DNA from: Solobacterium sp. UBA636
GTDB lineage: Bacteria > Bacillota_I > Bacilli_A > Erysipelotrichales > Erysipelotrichaceae
Assembly (NCBI GenBank): GCA_002299675.1
Contig: DBOW01000115.1
Span: forward strand, 18,272-36,676
DNA length: 18,405 bases
Reading direction: 5' to 3'
Shown here: positions 7,324 to 12,906 of the stretch, piece by piece
How positions within the stretch are numbered: the stretch's first letter is position 1
Layout of the letters: each line of letters starts with the position of its first letter
Notes under the pieces: generated by a model
Database searches by the model: none
What the model saw: the letters and a program-made list of their open reading frames with translations, nothing else
What the model was told of the DNA's origin: nothing
Translations under genes and position numbers: made by a program

Positions 7324-8058
7324 TCAGTCCTTCTTCTTTTTATCTAAAGTATCAAATTCGAATGTATCGTCAATCAGATCTTCAATATCTTCGCTTTCCT
7401 TTTTCACAGTCTTTGTATTTTCGTATTCGGAAAGAGGTTCAACTTCCTCGTTAAAAACTGTTTCGTCAACATAAGGTTCCTCAAAATCTTCCTCAAACAG
7501 AGAAATAGGCTCATCATAAAGATCGATATCATCTACTACATCTTCAGAATCTTCTTTTTCGTCCTTATCTTTATTTACTTCAAAGATTTCTCTGGCCTTA
7601 TCTGCTTCCTTGGAATCATAGCCAAAAATAGGTGAAATAACTCCACCGGTAAATTCCTTTGTTGAATAGATAGAAGGATTCATGCGGGCTGCCTTATCGC
7701 TTTTGACAACCTTTTTCTCCTTTTTCGGTTCCTCTATCTCACCAAAAATAGGTGAAACATTGCCCTTGATAACATAATCCTTATCATCATCTTTAACCAC
7801 TGGCTGAACAGCCTTTTTTACAGGTGCTGCTTCCTTTTTCACTTCTTCTGTTTTCTTTTTTGGTGTTTCTTCATAATCAATAAAACTTGACTGTTTCTTA
7901 TCCTGATAAAGAACTTCCCTGGCACTTGGTACCGTTTTGTTTTCTTTTACAGTTTCCTTTTTTTCTTCTTTTATCTGTTTTGGTTCTGAATACTCTTCGT
8001 CTTCAGGATCCTGTTCAAATAAAATGTCTAAAAATTTCTTTTTTAAATCACCTTTCAT
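7324..8058 (-). CDS. Acidic/basic low-complexity protein with two SPIFG motifs, unknown function
   Basis: A 244-residue protein dominated by Lys, Glu and Asp, predicted largely disordered, without signal peptide, Cys or membrane segment. The N-terminal half is Lys-rich and the C-terminal third strongly acidic (about residues 160-240). Two short hydrophobic islands stand out: GNVSPIFGEIEEP (99-111) and GGVISPIFGYDSKE (138-151), sharing V-[I]-S-P-I-F-G. Such short conserved motifs in disordered tails often dock partner proteins. Two further hydrophobic patches (ISLFEEDF, 185-192; FEFDTL, 233-238) may act in the same way. It sits between a lipoprotein gene and murC, two to three bases from each, so a cell-wall or division role is plausible but unproven. 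No enzyme domain is recognisable. Confidence 0.8.
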   Translation of the reverse strand: MKGDLKKKFLDILFEQDPEDEEYSEPKQIKEEKKETVKENKTVPSAREVLYQDKKQSSFIDYEETPKKKTEEVKKEAAPVKKAVQPVVKDDDKDYVIKGNVSPIFGEIEEPKKEKKVVKSDKAARMNPSIYSTKEFTGGVISPIFGYDSKEADKAREIFEVNKDKDEKEDSEDVVDDIDLYDEPISLFEEDFEEPYVDETVFNEEVEPLSEYENTKTVKKESEDIEDLIDDTFEFDTLDKKKKD

Positions 8059-8060
8059 CT

Positions 8061-8720
8061 TTAATTTCCTTCCTCATATCCTTTTAAAAGCTCCTGAACA
8101 TAGCCGGAACTTGGAATAACATAGTTAAACAGATTAACCTGCTTCTTTTCATAATCGATGACATCTTTAGCTGAAAATGAATCTATGACATTGTCGCTCA
8201 TAACCTCGGTATTTTTGGCGATAATCATCATATGTCTTACTGTTTCAATCAGATCTCCCTTAAAGGAATAGCCATACATCTGCAGTTCCCTGGTCTGAAG
8301 GTGAATAAGATATTCACTGTCAAGGGAATATACAAATAAATCATATCGCAGCTTTTCATCCTCACTCTTCAGCATTTCAGAACTCTTAGAGTAGACAAGT
8401 CTGTTTTCACTGTATAGTCCATCGTTATTAAGCATGTTTTCATAATAGTAGCGATCCGCAATAATATCTTTGATATTCAGATTAAGTACTATATGACCTG
8501 CCATGAAATCAATCACAGAGCTCAGATTGTCAGATTCTCTTCGATAACAGTCAGCTGGCAGATAATAAGAAAAATAGTCACCAACAGTATTAATGCGGGC
8601 CTTATAGACAGTATTTTCCTCTTTAATTACAGTTTCCTCAATTCTATTTTCTATATTTTCAGCTGAGGAACAGCCAGTTAAACCAATAAGCAGACATAAA
8701 GCTAAAATAAATTTTGCCAT
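8061..8720 (-). CDS. Predicted lipoprotein, unknown function
   Basis: A 219-residue protein with a signal peptide and the lipobox L-T-G-C, giving Cys17 as the lipidation site, followed by S-S-A-E. The mature part is charged with alternating hydrophobic residues; no domain family is recognised. It is the first gene of the minus-strand run that continues through murC to the flippase. The start has no Shine-Dalgarno (only GAAG one base away), and a TGT-TAAAAT extended -10 ends six bases before the ATG, so the message may be leaderless. The stop codon is followed after two bases by the start of the SPIFG-motif gene, which has a GGAAGG ribosome binding site inside this gene's end. Confidence 0.85.
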   Translation of the reverse strand: MAKFILALCLLIGLTGCSSAENIENRIEETVIKEENTVYKARINTVGDYFSYYLPADCYRRESDNLSSVIDFMAGHIVLNLNIKDIIADRYYYENMLNNDGLYSENRLVYSKSSEMLKSEDEKLRYDLFVYSLDSEYLIHLQTRELQMYGYSFKGDLIETVRHMMIIAKNTEVMSDNVIDSFSAKDVIDYEKKQVNLFNYVIPSSGYVQELLKGYEEGN

Positions 8721-8726
8721 ACTTCA

Positions 8727-8755
8727 ATTTTAACATAGAAAAAAAATGCAGTCAG
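8727..8755 (-). promoter_or_regulatory. Promoter of the lipoprotein-murC-ccpA-tyrS run
   Basis: On the minus strand, CTGACT (8755-8750, four of six matches to TTGACA) is followed by a 17-base spacer and TAAAAT (8732-8727), with a TG one base upstream of the -10 (extended -10). The -35 lies inside the stem of the radC terminator. Transcription would start at about base 8720, the A of the ATG. Confidence 0.5.
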
Positions 8756-8770
8756 ACTTTTCTGACTACA
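8739..8770 (-). terminator. Rho-independent terminator after radC
   Basis: On the minus strand a 10-bp stem with one G-U pair, TGTAGTCAGA (8770-8761) with TCTGACTGCA (8756-8747), closes an AAAG loop and is followed directly by eight T (8746-8739). It starts two bases after the radC stop codon and ends the SAF-vanZ-radC unit. It overlaps the promoter of the next operon. Confidence 0.9.
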
Positions 8771-8772
8771 CT

Positions 8773-9420
8773 TTACAGTACTCCATTTTCTCTAAAGGAA
8801 TAATAGCTGTCTTTTCCGACAATAATATGATCAAGAAGCGGTATTGACATTACTGAACAGGCCCTCTTAAGATTGCTGGTCAGCTGAAGATCAGCCTGTG
8901 ATGGCTCTACCCTGTCAGAAGGATGATTATGACAGACAACAATGGCGGCAGCCTTGTAGAGTATTGCCTTGCGAAGTATTTCATCAGGCGAAACAACTGA
9001 ACAGTTTTTTGAGCCCTTAAAGAGTACCTCATGTTTGATGATTTTTCCTGAATTTGCCAGGAAAATAACCACAAATTCCTCCTGCGAAGAAAAGGCTATC
9101 TCAAATCTCAGCCAGTCAGCTATCTTGTCTGGAGTATCAAGCTGTCTTTCAGATATGGTATCCATACTCGAGAGTCTGCGGGCAATTTCCAGAATAGCCA
9201 GCAGTTCAAGTGATTTAGCCTTGCCTATTCCCTTGATAGATGTCAGTTCTTCATAGGTAAGCGTCAGAAGATTTTTAAAGCCATTGGCTTTTTCAATAAT
9301 CTCTTCAACCAGTTTGAATACATTGGAACCCTTTGGCCCAGTCTTGATAACCAGGGCCAGCAGTTCTTCGTTTGTCAGATAATTAATTCCGTACTTTAAA
9401 GTTTTTTCTCTTGGCAGCAT
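8773..9420 (-). CDS. radC: RadC-family JAB-domain protein
   Basis: A 215-residue member of the RadC/YsxA (UPF0758) family, named for DNA repair but with unsettled function. The N-terminal PREKTLKYG..LTNEELLALVIKTG start is typical; a helix-hairpin-helix (SIKGIGKAKSLELLAILE, 61-78) is followed by the JAB/MPN metalloprotease-like domain with Glu114/115, the metal-binding H-N-H-P-S (164-168) and Asp177. In HxHPS(G)xxxPSxxD, the usual Gly after the Ser is Asp here and the following D-P is R-V, a modest departure. The first ATG has no Shine-Dalgarno and lies 38 bp inside the VanZ-like gene, so it is probably translated by coupling. It is the last gene of its unit. Confidence 0.93.
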   Translation of the reverse strand: MLPREKTLKYGINYLTNEELLALVIKTGPKGSNVFKLVEEIIEKANGFKNLLTLTYEELTSIKGIGKAKSLELLAILEIARRLSSMDTISERQLDTPDKIADWLRFEIAFSSQEEFVVIFLANSGKIIKHEVLFKGSKNCSVVSPDEILRKAILYKAAAIVVCHNHPSDRVEPSQADLQLTSNLKRACSVMSIPLLDHIIVGKDSYYSFRENGVL

Positions 9421-9835
9421 AAACTGTAATAAGATGAATTAAAACTATGCCTGTTAATGCCCCGCACGAATCAATAAAAATATCCATTAACGCAAATGAT
9501 CTTTCAGATACAAACAGCTGATGGAGTTCATCAGATGCAGCATAGCCTGCGCTTAATATAAACGAAATAAGCAGATAGCGGTACTTAATATATTCCTTCA
9601 GATTTATATACACAAGAAAGCCCAGAACAGCATATTCACTGAAGTGAGCTGTTTTACGAATAAGGAAAGAATAATTTCTTATAAATGAATCAATATCACT
9701 GATGCCAATAAACTGGGCTATCGTCTTAAGCAGACCTGATGACATTGCCGAAGATGCCTCGCCATTACAGGAAGACATATAGAATATAAGTCCCATCCAG
9801 CCAATAAGTAAAATAAGTTTAAGTATTTTTTTCAT
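9383..9835 (-). CDS. VanZ-like membrane protein
   Basis: A 150-residue protein with four predicted membrane helices. It carries the VanZ-family signatures RKTAHFSEYAVLGFL and DELHQLFVSERSFALMDIF, with the conserved His, Glu and Asp residues facing the membrane core. VanZ relatives are linked to teicoplanin resistance and envelope stress, but most have no proven function. A start at 9880 would add 15 polar residues that lie within the upstream gene. I prefer the ATG at 9835, which gives the usual MKKILK-hydrophobic N-terminus and falls 16 bases after the upstream stop; an AGAAGG stands close (one base) before it, so the spacing is not ideal. The 3' end overlaps radC by 38 bp. Confidence 0.85.
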   Translation of the reverse strand: MKKILKLILLIGWMGLIFYMSSCNGEASSAMSSGLLKTIAQFIGISDIDSFIRNYSFLIRKTAHFSEYAVLGFLVYINLKEYIKYRYLLISFILSAGYAASDELHQLFVSERSFALMDIFIDSCGALTGIVLIHLITVYAAKRKNFKVRN

Positions 9836-9851
9836 GCCTTCTATTTTATAT

Positions 9852-10547
9852 TCAAGAAAGATATTTGAGAATGGTTTCATTTAAATTAATCACAGTTTCT
9901 TTATCACCATAGGGATTATAGCCCACTGTAAGCTTGATTCTGCCCAGTTCCAGTGCTTTGTTCAGATAGGGAACCATCTCACTTTTAAGAGCCAGGGAAA
10001 CAGTATTTAAGGCGGATCTGTCATCAACAAGCGGTTTATTGGCCATATCATATAAACCAATTATTCGGGCATTTTCAATGAGCAGATCAGAAACTACATC
10101 TTTGCCTGACAATGTGAAATACAGCGAACAGTTCATGCCCTTAATAAGAGTTGCCGGATTTACATCAATATCTCTTACAGAAAGATCGTAGCAGATTTCT
10201 CCTTCTTTTAAAGACATAATTGATGCATCATTCATATCATCAGCACTCTCCAGAAAGCTCTTGTAGATAAGAGAACCCCTGGGTATAAATGATGATACCC
10301 TGGTATATTTGCCTTCTATATCTTCTTTAAGAGTATAGACATCATCACTTATATAGGCCCTAGGTACCTTAATCTTTCTGAGATAGCTTTCTTCCATCAG
10401 TGTTCTTTCTTCAATATCATAGGCTGATACATAAACATCCCTTAGTCCAAGCTTTAAATCAGCCAGCATAAAGGAAACAAATGTCACTGCAAGAATATCG
10501 ATTATGACAGTAAGCAGGATAATTAACAGGTTAGTTTTTTTCTTCAT
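9852..10547 (-). CDS. Membrane-anchored SAF-domain protein (CpaB/RcpC-like)
   Basis: A 231-residue protein with an N-terminal membrane anchor (about residues 7-28) and an extracytoplasmic SAF-like domain (about 38-100): V-x-V-S-A-x-D-I-x-E-x-T-x-x-E, I-x-V-P, and I-P-x-G-S-L-I-Y-K-S. This pattern is found in CpaB/RcpC Flp-pilus assembly proteins and FlgA-type chaperones. The rest (100-231) is beta-rich and unassigned. No tad/flp pilus genes are nearby; instead it leads a unit with VanZ-like and radC genes. A standalone SAF protein may have a different envelope role, or the pilus genes may be elsewhere. The Shine-Dalgarno AGGAGG followed by an A-rich spacer is very strong. Confidence 0.75.
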   Translation of the reverse strand: MKKKTNLLIILLTVIIDILAVTFVSFMLADLKLGLRDVYVSAYDIEERTLMEESYLRKIKVPRAYISDDVYTLKEDIEGKYTRVSSFIPRGSLIYKSFLESADDMNDASIMSLKEGEICYDLSVRDIDVNPATLIKGMNCSLYFTLSGKDVVSDLLIENARIIGLYDMANKPLVDDRSALNTVSLALKSEMVPYLNKALELGRIKLTVGYNPYGDKETVINLNETILKYLS

Positions 10548-10667
10548 CTTTTTTTCCTCCTATATTGTTATTGTCAAAAAAATCGAAAATTCCTCACTTT
10601 ATTTTCAGAAAAATACATTTTTTAACTAAAAAATGTTCATTTATGAAAAATTATGTCATTTTTGCTT
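10548..10667. other. AT-rich intergenic region upstream of the SAF gene
   Basis: 120 very AT-rich bases between the rnf terminator and the SAF-gene start. It must hold the promoter of the SAF-vanZ-radC unit, but no convincing -35/-10 pair was found. A perfect TTGACA on the minus strand (10577-10572) lies too close to the start codon and has no -10 at the right distance. The strong AGGAGG site (10555-10560 region) is the only clear signal. Confidence 0.4.
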
Positions 10668-10697
10668 AAAAAAGGCCGTTACACTGTAACAGCCTTT
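10668..10697 (-). terminator. Rho-independent terminator of the rnf operon
   Basis: On the minus strand AAAGGCTGTTACA (10697-10685) pairs with TGTAACGGCCTTT (10683-10671) with one G-U pair, and a run of T continues to 10668. It starts six bases after the rnfB stop codon. Its closeness shows that rnfB really ends there and is not simply frameshifted. Confidence 0.93.
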
Positions 10698-10703
10698 ACA
10701 TTT

Positions 10704-11009
10704 TTAAGCCTTAACTTTCAGACATTCACCATCAGGACCTGGTGTTGAATTCAGATAGTCAACAATTTCCTTTTTACGGTCAGCCTTGCATGGTTTGCAG
10801 GAAACAGTATCGGTTTCCTTGCCAATCAGGGCAGCAGCCAGACCTGAGCAGCCAGGATAGCCACAGCCGCCACAGTTATAGCCTGGCAGCATTTCTGTAA
10901 CCTTGGCTTCTCTTTCATCCAGTTCAACATGAAATACCTTAGAGGCAACGCCCAGCATTACGCCCAGCAATGCACCGATTACCAGCATTGTTAATGCAGC
11001 AGGAATCAT
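10704..11009 (-). CDS. rnfB: Rnf electron transport complex subunit B, minimal form
   Basis: A 101-residue RnfB. Residues 1-25 form the N-terminal membrane helix, followed by F-H-V-E-L-D-E-R and L-P-G-Y-N-C-G-G-C-G-Y-P-G-C with C46, C49, C54 and C71 as ligands of the first 4Fe-4S cluster; C74 and C96 are extra. Known RnfB proteins continue with at least two ferredoxin-like 4Fe-4S domains that accept electrons from ferredoxin, and clostridial forms have more. Here the protein ends about 30 residues after the first cluster, and a terminator follows at once, so the short form looks genuine. A strong AAAGGAGG (11020-11027) lies ten bases before the ATG, inside the 59-aa gene; the ATG overlaps that gene's stop as ATGA. 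Last gene of the rnf operon. Confidence 0.9.
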   Translation of the reverse strand: MIPAALTMLVIGALLGVMLGVASKVFHVELDEREAKVTEMLPGYNCGGCGYPGCSGLAAALIGKETDTVSCKPCKADRKKEIVDYLNSTPGPDGECLKVKA

Positions 11010-11185
11010 TTCTTTACTTCCTCCTTTAATTTAGGATTCTTCAGACATGAAGTAATTGAACAGTTCTCACATACTTCATCAATATTCTCACATCCCTCGG
11101 GTTTTGGTGTCCGGCTGTTTAAGATATAGCCAACGACTGCGATACAGCCCAAAACCACAAAGAGGATGACAGCAGCGATTTTCAT
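11006..11185 (-). CDS. 59-residue Cys-rich membrane protein between rnfA and rnfB
   Basis: A short gene encoding 59 residues: MKIAAVILF start, one membrane helix (about 3-22, with C14), then R-T-P-K-P-E-G-C-E-N-I-D-E-V-C-E-N-C-S-I and a Lys/Glu tail. Cysteines 32, 39, 42 and 47 give C-x6-C-x2-C-x4-C; the C-x2-C-x4-C part equals the spacing of the RnfB cluster motif. The start overlaps the rnfA stop by one base (TAATG) and the stop overlaps the rnfB start (ATGA), so it is translated in step with both. It is reminiscent of FeoB-associated Cys-rich membrane proteins but no family is certain. A single-cluster Fe-S or metal-binding accessory subunit of Rnf is a reasonable inference. Confidence 0.8.
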   Translation of the reverse strand: MKIAAVILFVVLGCIAVVGYILNSRTPKPEGCENIDEVCENCSITSCLKNPKLKEEVKK

Positions 11186-11757
11186 TAAGCAATACCAGCC
11201 AGACCAGATAATGCCAGAGCCATCAGACCGGCAACAACCAGGGCTACCGGATTGCCCTTCCAGGCAGCTGGGGTTTCAGCTGAATCAAGTCTTTCTCTAA
11301 TGCACGAGAAGATAAACAGCACCAGCATAAAGCCTAAAGGTACGGCAATGGAATTAACTACAGTCTGAAGCAGATTATAGCCTTCAGAGATATTAGCCTG
11401 AGTTACATATAATACAGTACAGTTGGTAGTAATTAATGGAAGATATACACCAAGTGACTTATAAAGAGCAGGTGAAGACTTCTTTAAGAACATTTCAACA
11501 AACTGCACAAAGGCTGCGATAACCAGAATGAAAGAAATAAGCTGCATATATTCAATATTTAGTGGTACCAGTACCAGATATTGCAGTGCATAGGTAATCA
11601 TGCTGGAACAGAAAATTACAAATGTTACAGCCAGACCCATACCTACAGCTGACTTTGAGTTCTTTGATACACCAAGGAATGGACATACGCCCAGAAACTT
11701 AGCCAGTACGATATTATTGATCAGTACTGCAGAGATAATCATTGAGAAAATATTCAT
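11185..11757 (-). CDS. rnfA: Rnf electron transport complex subunit A
   Basis: A 190-residue integral membrane protein with six predicted helices, normal for RnfA/NqrE. It shows NNIVLAKFLGVCPFLGVSK (14-32) with C25, and LITTNCTVLYV (108-118) with C113; with the matching Cys pair of RnfE these are the known ligands of the intramembrane [2Fe-2S] cluster that moves electrons across the membrane. The Shine-Dalgarno AAGGAGAG lies inside the end of rnfE, two bases from this start. It is followed with one-base overlap by the 59-residue Cys protein. Confidence 0.97.
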   Translation of the reverse strand: MNIFSMIISAVLINNIVLAKFLGVCPFLGVSKNSKSAVGMGLAVTFVIFCSSMITYALQYLVLVPLNIEYMQLISFILVIAAFVQFVEMFLKKSSPALYKSLGVYLPLITTNCTVLYVTQANISEGYNLLQTVVNSIAVPLGFMLVLFIFSCIRERLDSAETPAAWKGNPVALVVAGLMALALSGLAGIA

Positions 11758-11759
11758 AA

Positions 11760-12398
11760 TTATTTACTCTCCTTCTTTTCTGCGTTTCTTCTTAATACTG
11801 TAAATAAAGCTGCAAAGCAGGCAAATGCCAGGAAGGCACCTACAGATGTTGAGAAGAATGAAATACTGTAGCTGGCTAAAGCCTCAGAACCGATTGAGAA
11901 AACAGTCTGTGCGGCATTGAATGGATTGTGGAACGTCAGATAGCCGGTTGATAAGAATTCTCTAACAACTGCCAGCATTACAATCGCAAAAGTATAGCCA
12001 AGACCCATGCCAAGTCCATCTACTGCGGAAGCTACTACACCATTTTTATTCGCAAAGGCTTCGGCTCTTCCCAGAATTATACAGTTAACAACTATTAATG
12101 AAAGGAAGGCACCAAGTGCTGAATATAATTCAGGCATATAGGCCTGTACAACCATCTGCACAATAGTAACTAAAGATGCAATAATTACGATATAAACCGG
12201 AATACGAATCTCATCAGGAATGATTTTACGCATAGCTGAAATAATTACATTTGAACAGATAAGGACAACAATTACACACATGCTCATACCAACGGCTGAA
12301 TCAAGCGAGCTGGAAATAGCCAGAGTTGAACACATACCTAAATATAAGCCAAATACAGGGTTTTCTTTAATAAAACCATTTTTAAAGTTTTTCCACAT
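11760..12398 (-). CDS. rnfE: Rnf electron transport complex subunit E
   Basis: A 212-residue membrane protein homologous to RnfA and packed against it in the complex. Residues NPVFGLYLGMCSTLAIS (13-29) carry C23 and VVNCIILGRAEAFA (103-116) carries C106, the two cluster ligands from this half. Six helices are predicted; the C-terminal tail is short and basic. AAGGGGG precedes the ATG by five to six bases; the TATAAT-like bases in this spacer are not taken as a promoter. Length and motifs are normal for the family. Confidence 0.97.
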   Translation of the reverse strand: MWKNFKNGFIKENPVFGLYLGMCSTLAISSSLDSAVGMSMCVIVVLICSNVIISAMRKIIPDEIRIPVYIVIIASLVTIVQMVVQAYMPELYSALGAFLSLIVVNCIILGRAEAFANKNGVVASAVDGLGMGLGYTFAIVMLAVVREFLSTGYLTFHNPFNAAQTVFSIGSEALASYSISFFSTSVGAFLAFACFAALFTVLRRNAEKKESK

Positions 12399-12409
12399 AT
12401 TATACCCCC

Positions 12410-12904
12410 TTATTTGATAGATTTATAAGCTTCCTTGCAGGCATTAGTCATAGTTACCATAGCTTTGGAAGTGAGTGTAGCACCAGCTCTAGAATCAACT
12501 TCCTGATCTAAAGTCTTGCCAACATATAATGACGCAATGGCATCATCTTTGAACAGTTCTGCACCAAAACCAGATGTCTCCTGATGTTCAAGCGGAATTA
12601 CAGAAATGATAGTTCCATCATAGTCTAGACCAATCAGGATAGTCATTTCATGATAACCCTTTCCTGTACACTTAAAGGCATAACCCTGGCCTTTAGCTTC
12701 ATAGGCACCGGCAATTACATCATTAGTAATATCCAGTTTTTCATATTCAGCACCTGGATACATAACTTCCAGAGTGGCATATTCAGCCGCATTGGCGTTC
12801 TTTTCAATAATTGGAGCTGTAAGATCGTTTACAAATCCTAATAAAAGACCGGAAACAGCTGATACAATACCCAGGAATAATACAAGTTTAACAATCTTAT
12901 TCAT
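12410..12904 (-). CDS. rnfG: Rnf electron transport complex subunit G (FMN-binding)
   Basis: A 164-residue protein with an N-terminal membrane helix (about 5-25) and one extracytoplasmic FMN-binding domain. The flavinylation motif is D137-S-R-A-G-A-T143, so FMN should be attached to Thr143 by an ApbE-type flavin transferase; no apbE gene is in the window. Other family marks are H-E-T-S-G-F-G region (QETSGFGAEL, 108-117) and Y-x-G-K-T-L-D-Q-E-V-D. This is a complete, ordinary RnfG, slightly short, which matters because the neighbouring RnfD carries three more domains of the same type. It starts twelve bases from rnfE and ends two bases from the rnfD stop region; its own Shine-Dalgarno is weak. 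Confidence 0.95.
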   Translation of the reverse strand: MNKIVKLVLFLGIVSAVSGLLLGFVNDLTAPIIEKNANAAEYATLEVMYPGAEYEKLDITNDVIAGAYEAKGQGYAFKCTGKGYHEMTILIGLDYDGTIISVIPLEHQETSGFGAELFKDDAIASLYVGKTLDQEVDSRAGATLTSKAMVTMTNACKEAYKSIK

Positions 12905-12906
12905 AA

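Noticed and set aside
10572..10577. Perfect TTGACA upstream of the SAF gene as a -35 element
   Set aside because: The matching -10 position is a run of A next to the start codon, and transcription would begin inside the coding region.
10668..10706. rnfB as a frameshifted pseudogene
   Set aside because: No further Cys motifs follow in any frame, and the terminator starts six bases after the stop codon, so the short gene looks intact.
12398..12411. TATAAT-like bases just before the rnfE start as a promoter
   Set aside because: They are the spacer between the AAGGGGG ribosome binding site and the ATG; transcription would start inside the gene.
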